Source: Lucinisca nassula (taxonomy: Eukaryota > Mollusca > Bivalvia > Lucinida > Lucinidae). Taken from it: 64,000 bases of DNA. The stretch spans positions 114,083,900-114,147,899 of the forward strand of contig OY757025.1 in the NCBI GenBank assembly GCA_963580285.1, given 5' to 3'. How positions within the stretch are numbered: the first letter of the stretch is position 1; each line of letters begins with the position of its first letter. Of this stretch, positions 1-10,158 are shown in pieces. The notes below the pieces were generated by a model, which saw only the letters and a program-made list of their open reading frames with translations, searched no databases and was not told the DNA's origin. The position numbers were made by a program, and so were the translations under genes.

Positions 1-820
1 CGTCCATACCGAACTATGATTCGTTAATTTTTTGGGCATATAATGAAGAATTATTGAGCCAGAAATTTGCGGCGCATATATATAGAATACCACATAATTA
101 GGTGTATTCCAGGGAAACTCCGATGAATGCGTCAGCGGTTTAAACGTTAAGGACATTATTAAACAGATAGATAAATTCCTAGTAAACTTGGGAACTTGGT
201 AAAGAAACAAAATAAAATGTTTTTTTTTAGACAAATGAAGGATTAGAATCGGATAATTGCGGCCCAGAAAACATGGGTTAAAACACAATGCCATGAAAAA
301 TATCAAGGAAAGCTTTGGATTAGCAGTTTAAACTTTTAAGTAAAGACATAGTTAAATTCCGAATTTATTGGAAAATGAAACAAAATCAATTGTTTTGAGA
401 GACTTCGTCCATACCGAACTATGATTCGTTATTTTTGTGGGGCATATAATGAAGAAGTATTGGGCCAGAAAATTGTGGGGCATATATATAGAATACCACG
501 TAATTATGTGTAGGCAAGGGAATCGCACGGAATGCTTTGGTCAGGTGACGAAACGTTAAGGACATTATAAAACCGCCATACATATATTTTTATTAAGTGG
601 AAAAAGAAACACAATCAGAGTTTTGAGAGACTTGGTCAATATCGAGCTTTGTATCATACATTTTCTGGCCCATATAATGACATATGTAACCTCATAATTA
701 GGTGAATTCCAGGCAATCCGCGATGAATGCTTCGAGTCAGGGTTTAAACGTTAAGGATACAAGTTGAGGTCATAGAAATGCATCCTTAATAACAGGGCAA
801 AGAAACATTATCAAATGTTT
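1..820. repeat. Degenerate tandem array, monomer about 200-220 bp
   Basis: The same block recurs at about 1, 200, 406 and 626. Each unit has a 'gagagact..gtc' lead, a 'gcatataatga' stretch, a 'cattccaggg'-like stretch, a 'gtttaaacgttaaggacat' stretch and a 'gaaacaaaat' tail. Units are diverged by substitutions and small indels. Further units appear at 2210-2520, so the mariner and Tc1 relics probably landed in or beside the array. No coding capacity is visible. Confidence 0.7.
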
Positions 821-822
821 TA

Positions 823-960
823 GGCCTAAATGGTCGAAACTAGCTAGTCTGGCCCAGAAAACATGTAGACTCCATATTTTCCAGTTCTGTGGTGTATTTC
901 TTGCTTCCAAAGGATAACCCTTTCGGGAACATATTTATACGTTCAGGGCATTAGTACGAG
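823..960 (+). repeat. Fragment of a hammerhead-ribozyme repeat (3' half only)
   Basis: The segment starts with the stem II/GAAAC half of a hammerhead, keeps the 'tagctagtctggccc' stem III/stem I region, and runs into the same downstream block found at 46298-46380 and 46557-46640 ('ccagaaaacatg', 'cttgcttccaaaggataacc'). The CTGATGA half is missing, so this copy should be inactive. Confidence 0.7.
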
Positions 961-1150
961 GACTGTTCAAATATGAATGCAAGTAGAACGTTTTCTCATG
1001 CACTAATGCGAAAATCACCTGGAAATAAAATATCACAGCGCTGAAAAACATTTTACCTATACATTGATACCAAACCTGTTAAAATCCGTGCACTTTAGCC
1101 ATGTATATCGTTCGAGAAACACTGTCTACTCTTGTATACTAATACAAAAC

Positions 1151-1821
1151 ATGGTTGGAAGAAGGTCAGAGTACGCCGTTGAAATACGGTCCTATATTAA
1201 GAATCGTTGTATTCTTGGTATACGGTGCAAAGACATTTTTGATGAAATATGTTCGGTTTATGGGCATAATGAAATGTCTTTTCCGACAGTTTTTCGTTGG
1301 TGTAAGAAATTCAGCTGTGAGCTAGGCTCAACAGAAGATGCACCACATGATCGTCGGCCGAAAAGAGCAACATCTGCCAAGATGGTTGCTAGAGTGAAAG
1401 AAATAGTTGCTACCGATGCACGATACACCACTAGGCAAATAGCTAGTATAGTTGGCATCTCATTAGGAGCAGCTCATAAATTCTGAAACGGGATTTGAAA
1501 ATGAGAAAGATCAGTGCTAGATGGATTCCCCATCTGTTGACAGATGAGCAGAAAAAGACACGCGTTCAGTGCGCCAAGAAGTTGCTTAAAAAGTTTCCAA
1601 ATTACAATGCACAGTCTTTCGCTAATGTCGTCACAGGTGACGAGATATGGGTTCCATTTTTTGAGCCAAAACGAAAGATTCAGAACAAAATATGGGCAAC
1701 AAAGTATTGCAAAAGACCATGCATTGCAAAGCGGACCATGAGCGTCAAGAAGGTAATGTATGCCATATTTTTTTTAAAATCAGGGCCTGCTATTCAGGTT
1801 GCTGTGCCTAAAGCCATTTAA
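1151..1821 (+). pseudogene. Mariner-type transposase, frameshifted and truncated
   Basis: The first part (1151-1486) encodes the N-terminal helix-turn-helix region of a mariner-type transposase: an FPTVFRWCKKF stretch, then DDRRPKR-like linker residues (here HDRRPKRA) and a second HTH (TTRQIASIVGISLGAAHK). A one-base frameshift near 1482 moves the frame, and 1495-1821 continues with the family motifs WIPHLL and VTGDEIW, the latter holding the first catalytic Asp. The frame then ends before the second and third catalytic acids (expected HDNAP-type motif not seen), so the enzyme is dead. Family assignment rests on the WxPHxL and VTGDExW motifs, which are diagnostic of mariner transposases. Terminal inverted repeats were not identified. 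Confidence 0.85.
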
Positions 1822-2209
1822 AAAGTCAAATTATAAAGTTACTTGGATTCAGTCACCGATATGTTCACAATAACCCATACTCAGTTAAAATTCCTTGATC
1901 AAGGAATGAGAAGTAATTTCACACCAACAGCTAGAAATATGTCGGTATTCTGATAAATTTTGATAGTGAGCAATGTACGCTACAATCTACTTGGGGCAGG
2001 TGACCAAACATTAAGTAGTTTAGGTCGTAGTACCAAAGCGTTAATCCAAAATCGTTAATCCATAGACAAAATGGCAAATATCAATGTTCGGATTAACAGA
2101 CATGGACTCCAGAAGAGTGTAATCAGGCGTTCGCGGATATGAAGCATTACTTGGTAAGCAAGCCTCGCCCACCATGCCCATCGACCCGAACGAAGAAAAG
2201 GTGTAAATG

Positions 2210-2520
2210 ACATTAGTAAACAGTGATTAATTTGGAAAGAAACAAAATCAATGTTTTGAGAGACCAAGACAGAATAGAGCTTCGCAGCATAAATTTTGTG
2301 TGGAATAATTGAGTCAGAAAATTGTGGGGCATATATATAGAGAGAGAGAACACCACATAAGTATTTGTATTCCAGGGAATCCCCGAGGAATCCTTTAAGT
2401 CAGTCGTTTTAACCTTAAGGCCCTTAGTAAACACTGATAGATAAGTGTTTAGGTAACTTGACACAGAAACAAAATCAAACGTTTAGAGAGACCAGGTTAA
2501 TAACGAGCTATATATCATGA
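2210..2520. repeat. Further degenerate units of the 1-820 tandem array
   Basis: Two more diverged monomers start near 2259 and 2486 ('gagagacca' leads) and carry the same 'gtttt/cttaaggc..ttagtaaaca' and 'gaaacaaaatca' stretches as the array at the window start. A short AG-rich run lies at 2336-2350. Confidence 0.55.
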
Positions 2521-2950
2521 TGTTGAACAATACACCATGTCAACGCTGTTGTATCCATCGGATACGCTGTCGACACACATTAAAGCGACTGATTCGACGT
2601 TCCGCCGTCAAAACGTTCCAAGTATACGTCATATGGTTAGAATACCGAGTTCCTGGTGACGCCGCCGTACAGTTTAGTCACTTACGCGTAGGTTATGGGT
2701 TCACACTGGTTCCTGGGCAGTTTCCACAGACGTCCTGAATCGGTCGCGTGAATGACTCAAAACGATGTATACCGGCCCTGTTGCCGTGTAGTAACATGTT
2801 CACGTCCAGGATGTTGTCTATCGTCCACAGACCCCGTAGCGTTGTGTCTTTCAACCAATTGAACAATCTTAGTGTGAGAATAACCCATACGCTCTGCAAT
2901 TTGGCGGTTCAACGTCCCATTGGCTTGTTCTTATTAAATGTTTTGCTGGC
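2517..2950 (-). pseudogene. Tc1-like transposase N-terminal fragment
   Basis: Reading the minus strand, the stretch from about 2925 to 2715 translates to NRQIAERMGYSHTKIVQLV followed by VERHNATGSVDDR, RYIVLSHSRDRF and TAQEP. These are the paired HTH region and the linker of Tc1-family transposases. A stop and frameshifts follow, and recognisable downstream residues (LTAERRISRF, then a QRIRWIQQR stretch) come in another frame. The DD34E catalytic domain is absent: the fragment stops near 2517. It is a dead, 3'-truncated copy. Confidence is high for the family and low for exact edges. Confidence 0.8.
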
Positions 2951-3215
2951 TTTTTAACGTAAATAATCCGGACCTTAAAATGACAGTAACGAAAGTGCCA
3001 AAAATATCATTATTAAGAAAAGTTTGTAATTTTTGCATTTTGCACGTGCACTTGCACAGCATGAAAAACACGCAGTATTTGTGTCAAACGAACAAACTCA
3101 TGCTTCGGTGACAACTTTACAATACCGTATTTATCAGTTGAAAAAGTAAGTCATTTTTACCTTATAGAAATCAAAATTATAAAAGTGGTGCATTTTTACT
3201 TATTGGCATACAGCT

Positions 3216-3512
3216 GCGCCCCCGCCTATAGGGGCTTGAAGAAATATATGGGCTGCATGATGCTTCAACGCAGAGCTGAATCCGGCCCGCACACTAGTAC
3301 TGGTAAACCGCTTAGAGGATCTAAGCCTGTCCAGGAACCGCGGTGCGAGGCGGACCGTCCATGCCAATAAAGCCTATTGGGCGACAGGGCTTGAGACGTC
3401 ATTTCATCTCAGTGTCGGGTAAAAGTCCCACAAAATTGGAAGCAACGTCTCCAAAATGACCTTAACACTGTTGACGAGGACGTTAAACCTCAAATCAAAC
3501 AACAAACAATTG
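3216..3512 (+). repeat. SINE-like repeat, family B (body plus CAAA tail)
   Basis: A roughly 300-bp dispersed repeat: 'cgcctataggggcttgaag' start, 'gcagagctgaatccggcccg', 'ggcgacagggcttgag', 'gacgttaaacctcaaatc' and a short CAAA-rich tail. The same body occurs at 8705, 9780, 16922, 20747(-), 22545, 35200(-), 37060 and 39680. The copy at 9622-10070 joins it to a tRNA-like head, so the family is probably a tRNA-derived SINE and this copy is 5' truncated. Confidence 0.75.
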
Positions 3513-3960
3513 GCAGACAGCTTGGGTGGGTAAGCAAACCGGTGCATATTTCGTCAGATTCCTAATGAAATATTACTACAGTCAAACCTGTCATAGCGGC
3601 TACCTCTATTAAGCAAGGAACCTGCCTTAAGCAAGCATGCTTTTGCTACCCTCAAAAATGGCAAATGTATTACAGTTCACCTGTATTAAGCAATCACATT
3701 TTGATCATCACTGAGGTGCTTCGCAGTTATGAAGACAACATTGGTCTTCAAATCTTTTGTTCAAGATAAAGTTTTAATGCCTGCTGTCTGTCTGGCTGGC
3801 TACGTAGTTTCTGTTTAAATGATCTTTTTACGAGATAATCGTTTCTCCAGATTCTGATTCGCTGCTAACTGATATGTTATTATGTGTGGAAAAAAAAGCA
3901 CAGCCACACGCCTCGCAATGGCATTGTGATTTATGAATATATATTTATTTGTTTTCATAG
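3513..3960. other. No gene seen; one possible transposon end
   Basis: At 3584 a 'tacagtcaaacctgtcatag' stretch resembles the pogo/mariner-type termini seen at 17458-17803, followed by 'ttaagcaagg' repeats. The opposite end was not found. No open frame of interest. Confidence 0.3.
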
Positions 3961-4350
3961 TGTGAGCTGGGGGGGGGGGGCGTGAATGGGCTTTTTGTTT
4001 CAGCCATAAAAGGTCCATTTAGTCTTTAAAGCCTCCCAATCCATTTTGGTAAAAAGAAACGCTCTTTTTGGCAAATTAAGCCTCCCAGCAGCTTTATCAA
4101 AAAATTTAATTTACCAAATTAAGCCTTCCAACCCCATCACATTTTTTGCGACACGTGTCGCCACATCGCAGCACTAGTAGCGCATGTTAACAACCCGGGG
4201 TGCGGGGGTGGGGGGGGGGTGGGGTGAAAGGACTTTTTGTTTCAGCCATGAAAGCCCCATTCAACCCATTCAGCTTCCCACTTCATTTTGACCCAAATAT
4301 ATTCTCTTTTTGGTAAATTAAGCCTCCCAACCCAAACATCAATATTTTCC
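3960..4350. repeat. Direct duplication of about 125 bp with G-runs
   Basis: The block at about 3968-4092 (poly-G run, 'ctttttgtttcagccat', 'aaattaagcctcccag') is repeated at about 4207-4335 with the same order and a second poly-G run. Period is about 239 bp. It borders the GC-rich cluster that follows. Confidence 0.65.
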
Positions 4351-4432
4351 CTTTGGCAAATTAAGCCTCTTAAAAAATTCCACCCCAACTGGTTGCGACA
4401 TACCATGGGTACTCGGCGAGTGCCTCGTATAG

Positions 4433-4594
4433 GCAAAACCCCAGAGCCCCAGGGGGCGGCCGCCCACCCTCGCCGACCTTGGGGATTGGGTCCGGGATAA
4501 GGAGGTAACCTGTTTAGACAAGGAGTTGCAAAAGACATACAGGTTATTTAGGCGCAAACTGAAGGCGTCGAAGCTAAACGGCGTCGTGCACTAA
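4433..4594 (+). CDS. C-terminal fragment of an unidentified protein in the GC-rich cluster
   Basis: An open frame runs from just after a stop at 4430 to TAA at 4592-4594 and ends in a basic, helical tail (RDKEVTCLDKELQKTYR, then LFRRKLKASK). Only three bases separate its stop from the ATG of the next gene at 4598, a spacing unlike host genes and typical of compact viral or element genomes. The DNA from TCCGGGATAAGG onward recurs, with a stop inside it, at 5326-5380, at the end of the following gene. The N-terminal part of this protein is missing. I do not recognise a family. GC content is far higher than in the surrounding sequence. Confidence 0.45.
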   Translation, partial: AKPQSPRGRPPTLADLGDWVRDKEVTCLDKELQKTYRLFRRKLKASKLNGVVH

Positions 4595-4597
4595 ACG

Positions 4598-5380
4598 ATG
4601 GCCCATCTCTGCCCCAGCGGCGCCCGCTCCCCCGGGCGGCCCACCGAGCCCTTCTCACCCCTGACGATGGTCGCCAAGGGCGACGCGACCTGCTTCAACT
4701 CCGCCCTCGAGCCGACGATCGTCCCCGGCCTCGAGGATGCGCCCCCGCCTTGGTCAGAACCCTCCTCGAAGAGATTCCCGGAAAGTATTACGCCGTCAAA
4801 TCTTTCCCAACGACTGGGCACGTACAAGTCCCAGGGGTCGTTTGCTCCGACTTCTCAGACGGCGTTTTTGTTGCGACCCTGTGGGCTCGCTCCTTGACGG
4901 AGGCAGGGGTGGGGACAGATCCTGCCAGCCCAGTCGCCGTGGTCGGGTCGCGGTCGATCATGGTGAACTTCAAGTTCCATCTGAACTGCAAGAGCGAGCG
5001 AGTCGTCCTCAACCTGGCGCGCATCATCGAACACCTGGGGCGCCAAAGAAGAAGGGAGTGGACCGTACCTGATCCGTGAAATCAAGGCCCCCAGGACGGT
5101 CAGAACCTTTCGTTCAAGTTCGTGTGCCCCACCGGGGAGGCCAAAACGAAAAAGGTCCGGGTCAACATCTTTTACCGTGGGAAGGTCAATATCCTGGGGG
5201 CTTGAGATTTCGAAGTCCCGGGGGTTATCCGCAAATATCTTTCGGTACTGGTGAACCCAGCGCGCAGGGCTCGATGCGATCCTGTGGCTGGCGGAGGAGT
5301 TTGGGGCCGAGTTCGGCTTCGACCTCCGGGATAAGGAAGTAACATATTTAGACAAGTAGTTACAAAAGACATACCGGTTT
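4598..5380 (+). pseudogene. TBP-like (TATA-binding-protein fold) gene, broken, virus-type
   Basis: Starts at ATG 4598, three bases after the preceding stop. At least three frame changes are needed to follow it: near 4745, between about 5041 and 5090, and before about 5280. A stop also lies at 5202. The middle section (4750-5040) has an IMVNFKFHLNC stretch like the first half-repeat of TBP proteins. The section ending at 5204 carries VNIFYRGKVNILGA, the strand-turn-strand signature of the second TBP half-repeat (compare the IFxSGKxxxTGA pattern of TBPs). Poxvirus-unrelated nucleocytoviruses and some other large DNA viruses encode such TBP-like proteins; host TBP is much more conserved than this. 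Assignment to a virus or virus-like element is inference from GC content, compact spacing and divergence. It could instead come from a large transposon. The copy cannot be functional. Confidence 0.45.
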
Positions 5381-5398
5381 TAACGTTCATTCCTAATC

Positions 5399-5665
5399 AT
5401 GTCTAAGGGACGCAACAATTGTAAGTGGTTGACTTTGGGCTCGGTTGAGTCCCGTGGTAAGAGTTGTATGGAAGAGTACTGTAAAACCCACCGCATGCGT
5501 CTCCGCAAGGGTTCATGCACGCGGCCATGCGAGGTTTGTGGGGTTGGGGTTACGAACAAACACCGACTTTGTTGGTCGCATGGGTATGCAAGTGTGTGGA
5601 GCCGTGCAACCATAGCGGTGAAGAAGGAATTTAAGCGTTTGTCTGATATCGATATTTCCTATTAG
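5399..5665 (+). CDS. Small Cys/His-rich protein, 88 aa, GC-rich cluster
   Basis: An intact small frame from ATG 5399 to TAG 5663-5665. The middle contains C-x4-C-x2-H (CMEEYCKTH), then C-x3-C-x2-C (CTRPCEVC) and C-x3-H (CWSHG), which looks like a compact zinc-binding module. The basic stretch RMRLRKGS lies between them. I have the impression that proteins of this type recur in invertebrate genomes next to virus-like elements, but I cannot name the family. A second copy of its C-terminus (encoded at about 5750-5810) follows downstream, so the cluster has undergone local duplication. No signal peptide or membrane segment is visible. Expression is unknown. Confidence 0.5.
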   Translation: MSKGRNNCKWLTLGSVESRGKSCMEEYCKTHRMRLRKGSCTRPCEVCGVGVTNKHRLCWSHGYASVWSRATIAVKKEFKRLSDIDISY

Positions 5666-5701
5666 AGAATAATTTGATAACTGGTATACCTATACGCAAC
5701 T

Positions 5702-5810
5702 GTGGAAGAACTGATCAATCAAATCCTTGCTGAGCCCGACCCATTCCCAGGTAACCATAGCGGTGCAGAAGGAATTTAAGCGTCTAGCCGCCATCGACAT
5801 TTCCACTTAG
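5702..5810 (+). pseudogene. Chimeric remnant: start of the 5898 gene fused to the end of the 5399 gene
   Basis: The first about 50 bases match the start of the gene at 5898 (an EELINQILAE-like peptide versus DQLINEIIAE, with ATG replaced by GTG). They pass directly into a copy of the last about 60 bases of the 5399 gene (AVQKEFKRL and the terminal residues). The 'agagaataatttgataact' junction that precedes the 5898 gene also precedes this remnant at 5666. It reads as a tandem duplication followed by internal deletion. Confidence 0.6.
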
Positions 5811-5897
5811 AGAATAGTGATTATCCCAATACCCAATTAGAGAATAATTATTTTTAATTAGAGAATAATTTGATAACTAGTATATTTATCCGCAACT

Positions 5898-6588
5898 ATG
5901 GATCAACTGATCAATGAGATTATTGCAGAAATACCCGACCCAGTCCCACAGGGTCAACAAGTTACCGACCTTGATGGTCAGGTCCCTCACTCGGTGGGGC
6001 TTCCAGCCGACAAGTGGGTCGAGATTCTTAACGTCGCCAAAGAAGATTTCGAAGTTGATGGTGCCGTTGCTGTCTTCTCTACATGGAGGGTGGAAGAAGA
6101 AGACCCATTTGACGTCGGTGATATCGAGTGGGTCGACGGTATGCATGTCAGAGCGGGCCGGATGGCTGTGGATGCCAGTATGTCAGACGAGAGAGCGGCA
6201 AGGCTGCTTGGTAGCCTTCCGGAGGGCGGGTTTCTTCTGAAACCCAAATTTCTCCGTGAGCTACAGGATGGCGACTGGGTCGTTGAAGATAAATTCGACC
6301 CAGTCCGTGTGGAGAGAAGGAAGGGACAAGCTGTCGTCGACATCTCACGGGACACAAAACCTGGCGTGTTGACTGGAATCGATAAAGTCTTCTACCAGAT
6401 AGAACGCATATCCCGTCATTGCAGTTGCCTACGGCCTCTACCCAGTCAGAGACCCAGATCCGGCCAACCTCGCCCCACTTAGAGATGGCGACCTCAACTG
6501 TGTGGCCCTGAGAGTTGTGGAGCAGTTTGAAGGCGCCCTGAGGGGTCCGGGTTTGACCCCAACGCGTCGCCAAAAAATACAAGAATAG
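5898..6588 (+). pseudogene. Unidentified acidic protein of the GC-rich cluster, one frameshift
   Basis: Starts at ATG 5898 and stays open to 6482. A better-looking continuation lies in another frame from about 6405 (AYPVIAVAYGLYPV, then LRDGDLNCVALRVVEQF) to TAG at 6586-6588, so one frameshift near 6400 is likely. The N-terminal 70 residues are acidic and Pro/Asp rich. The part with GMHVRAGRM and GGFLLKPKFLREL looks globular. I do not recognise it with certainty: mobile-element or viral replication-linked proteins are one possibility. Codon use is GC-rich as in the neighbours, and the end at 6588 marks the end of the foreign composition. Confidence 0.45.
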
Positions 6589-6599
6589 GAGATAAGAGT

Positions 6600-7762
6600 C
6601 CACAGAGGTGGAGCGACTGAGGCCTACGATAGATACCTATCGTGTACCTGTCGTGTAATCAATATTGTGTTTTAATCCGGCTGTGTGTGAAAATGACCCC
6701 GGGGGATATTGAACGATAGATACGTCTTGTTAATTTAGAACTGCGTGTTTTGGTACTTTAGGCGAGAAAAATTCTCTTTTTGTCAAACGGTTAAAATTGA
6801 TCCTTTTTGTACTTAAAATATTTTCGGTTCTCATAAAATCCATTTTTTCTGGAATGTGATATTCCACATTATTTAGAAAAAAAAAAAACACTATTGACAT
6901 GGGAGACAAAAATACTTTTGCGGGAGTTGCCTCCCCTGAAGCTGTGTGTTCATTCCACTTAAAGTTCAGGAATCCAGTGAACAGCCTATGCACCCACCAG
7001 TGCTGTCAGCACTTTAATTAATTGTGAACTACCAGATGCCCAGTTTAATTATATTAAATTGCAAGCATGTTGACAGATTAAAAGTGCACAAAAATAAAAT
7101 AAGAAAATAAAAGAAATTGATGAATATTTTGGCTTCAAGTGGCCTTAAAACTGCATGAACGGGTCAGCTCACTTAATTTTGCACATGAGCTATAAGATAT
7201 TATATCATGTTGCAGCCTTTAAGTTTATTTTTTATTATTATTATTTATGTCTCACAACCCGCAGCCCGCGACCCGCAACCCGCAGCCCGCACTTTAGTCA
7301 CTTTGTAAATGTTCGAGGTTTCATGCAGGTATTCTAGTATTTGACGCTTCATTCCGATATTCTATTTAGAAGTCTATCTCTAGACCCAAACCTTTTTTTC
7401 TTCGGATGTTTGAAGGACAGGAAACTGAAGAAACCGGATCGACAGCGGTGTTTCTTGTGCAGATATATCTATTGGCGGTTTCGTTCAGCTAGTCTATATA
7501 ATATTATATCAAAACTCATAAGCCCACTGTTTCAAATGCCAACAATGGGCCTTCTTGACATAGTGGGTTAGAGCGCTGTCTCTTAATCATGTCGTCTCTT
7601 ATTGCTGTGGGTTAGAACCTCGTGCGGGTCACATTTGAGACGCCAAATTCTGCAACCGATTGTCAGGTCGTCTTCTCCTGGTTATCTGGGTTTCACCCAT
7701 CTCTGACTAATGCTGAGATGAAAATAAGTGAAATTATCTTAAAAGGGGCTGTACCTCATACA

Positions 7763-7765
<3 letters not shown>
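6600..7765. other. No gene recognised
   Basis: AT-rich DNA with short poly-T and poly-A runs and a minor 'acccgca'-type tandem at 7255-7290. No repeat family shared with the rest of the window was recognised. Confidence 0.4.
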
Positions 7766-7830
<65 letters not shown>

Positions 7831-7866
7831 AAGAAGAAGAAGAAGAAGAAGAAGAAGAAGAAAAAG
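7766..7866. repeat. Compound trinucleotide microsatellite (GTA)n-(AGA)n
   Basis: About eleven GTA units pass directly into about twenty AGA units. The open frames across it on both strands (poly-Val/Arg, poly-Ser/Tyr/Leu) are artefacts of the repeat. Confidence 0.95.
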
Positions 7867-8700
7867 AACCGTCACACAGATAAAAGTGGCAGAATTTACA
7901 CGATATGAACATGCATAGGAAATGTGAATGCAATCCGTCAAAATTCTTCGTGAGAAGGCAAATTTTAACTGCTGACGGATAGACGTTGCTCCAACCTGTT
8001 CATGTTTGAAAACAGTTGGCTTACACAATTGCACAAAATGCGTGACATTTCTTCATTTCTGTCATTCTTAGCAAAATGTAGACACTCATATGACACTGTT
8101 TGTTCGAAATATTTGGACATGTTTCGCATCGGCGCAATTTAATCCATTCCATCACATTTATAATGTATTAAATCATTTCTGCACCGATGTGCATCTGAAA
8201 GCAATCAGACTGTACAGCTACACATGTTGATATGATTCTTACCTGGTCGTAGGCGCCTTTCATGGTGCATGTACCCCGTATATGACAAACAGAATCTTCC
8301 ACATAACAATACTTGACAGGCGGCTTTCTCCTTTGTTTTATTTGTTGTAAGTTTTACAAAAAGGCTGGCGTTTAACAAAACTGTTTATACCAATTACCGA
8401 TTTTTGCGCCGTCTCATCTTGATCTGCATTGCCATATTTGGGACTCTTGACAAATGATCTCAAACTACATGCCTTGATTAATCGCTCGGACAGCTGACAA
8501 AAACTTTTAACTTACGTCATGAGTTTCTGCCACTTTCATCTTTGAATTTCGCGAAAAACATGCATAGTTGCTATTATGTCAGATGCTTCAATGAAAATCA
8601 TCAAAGTGCGAGATAAAGTAGATCACGATGAGACAGCTCCGAATGAGAGGTCTCATCTTGGCATACTCTGCATAGGCATCTGTAAAAACACCACGTATTT
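7867..8700. other. No gene recognised; half of a hairpin MITE
   Basis: At about 8270-8390 there is one end of the family-2 hairpin MITE ('ccgtatatgacaaacagaat', 'aagttttacaaaaa'). It lacks the hairpin and the other end. Nothing else recognisable. Confidence 0.4.
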
Positions 8701-8704
8701 GTAT

Positions 8705-8975
8705 TCATGCACGATGCTTCCACGCAGAGCTGAATCCGGCCCGCACACTAGTACTGGTAAACCGCTTAGAGGATCTAAGCCTGTCCAGGAACCGCGGTGC
8801 GAGGCGGACCGTCCATGCTTATAAACCCTATTGGCTTCATTGGGCGACAGGGCTTGAGAAGTCATTTCATCTCAATGTCGGGTAAAAGTCCCACAAAATT
8901 GGAAGCAACGTCTCCAAAATGACCTTTACAGTGTTGACGGGGACGTCAAACCTCAAATCAAACAAACAAACAAAC
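8705..8975 (+). repeat. SINE-like repeat, family B
   Basis: Near-identical to the copy at 3216-3512 from 'acgatgcttccacgcagagc' to the CAAA-rich tail at 8960-8975. The 5' part is missing, so this copy is truncated. Confidence 0.8.
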
Positions 8976-8999
8976 TTTGTATTCATTCCGGTTCGTTAT

Positions 9000-9600
9000 T
9001 ATTGTTTACGCCCACGGGCGTAGAAAATCTCAAGGATGACTTTTGCTCCGGAAGCATTTAAGAAAAGGCCATAACTAGGTGAACATTGTTTTCTATTAGC
9101 GTGCCATCCGTGTAATTGTCTACGCTTAAAGGTGTAGACTACCTAAGGGTTACATTTGCTCCAGAAGCATTAAAAAAAGGCCATTACTGACTGAATGCTA
9201 TACTCTATTGACTGATCAGCAGTGTTATTTGTTATAATGATTAAAAAACGGAATTGACCGGAACACTTCCGTAAGTTTAACACACCCTCTGAGGCTGTTT
9301 ACTTCCCTCCGATGGTACAGTACATCTTTTTAGTTTGTTTTCAATAAAAGAAGGCAGATGCATCTGTTCTACTTTTTTTTTTCGTTTCCTTAATACGAGG
9401 GGTTATCATAGTAAAAGATTAGTAGTTTTGTTTATATAGGAAACTGGAGTCAACTTTTGGAATCTCTGGCTTCAGTATTTACTGGCACACTTATACAGAA
9501 TACACACGAGCAGCTTTGTCATTTGACATTCCAATCATATAACTACACAAGTGTGTAGCTAAGTGTAGCCTCAAGCTTTTTGTAAAAGCTGATACTTGTA
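9000..9600. repeat. Dispersed element with 'tacgccc..ggcgtaga' hairpins
   Basis: Short palindromes of the type 'tacgcccacgggcgtaga' at about 9010 and a related stretch at 9120 open the region, and 'aagctttttgtaaaagct..tacttgta' closes it near 9600. The same two end motifs frame 42868-43556, and the first also occurs at 25680, so this looks like a repeat of about 600-690 bp. The family is not recognised. Confidence 0.4.
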
Positions 9601-9621
9601 TCCCATATATATGCCAATTAG

Positions 9622-10070
9622 AACCCCGTGGTGTAGAGGATAAGCTACTTGCCTCACATACCAGGGGTCGTGGGATCGATTCCTGGCTTCACCAGACTTT
9701 CGGGCGAGTCTTTAAACTGAGGTCCCGTCTCCATATGACCGTGTTGTTGGTTGGGACGTAAACTCAAACGCACCCGCCTATCGGGGCTTGAAGAAATAGA
9801 TGGGCTGCTGCCAAGCAGAAATAGAACTGACCACACATGAATACTGGTAAACCGTTCAGAAGGACTAGTCTGCCCTGGCAAAATGGTGTTAGTCAATCCG
9901 TCCAATGAATATAAGCCTTTTGGTTTCATTGGGCGACAGGGCTTGAGATGTCATTTCATCTCAATGTCGGGTAAACTGAGTCCGACAAAATTTGAAGCAG
10001 CGTCTCTAATATGACCTAAATAGTGTTGACAGGGACGTTAAACCACAATTCAAACAAACAAATATCCTGG
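9622..10070 (+). repeat. Full-length tRNA-headed SINE (head of family A, body of family B)
   Basis: The head ('ccgtggtgtagaggataag' box A-like, 'gggatcgattcc' box B-like) resembles a tRNA gene. It is followed by the 'agactttcgg..gtctttaaac' linker of the family A SINEs and then the whole family B body and CAAA tail. It links the two groups of repeats in this window. Confidence 0.75.
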
Positions 10071-10158
10071 AAATATTTAATTTGGACACCTGTTTAGCCA
10101 TTCATTATTTTCTGCTGAAGAGGGTGCGGTGAGGGAAACAAACTATTCTTCTATGTTT

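Noticed and set aside
4855..5355. 166-aa minus-strand frame across the GC-rich cluster
   Set aside because: Shadow of the plus-strand genes: GC-rich codons leave the opposite strand open, and the plus strand carries the recognisable TBP-like motif.
7622..8034. Frames with poly-Val/Arg, poly-Ser/Tyr and poly-Leu/Thr
   Set aside because: Translation of the GTA/AGA microsatellite.
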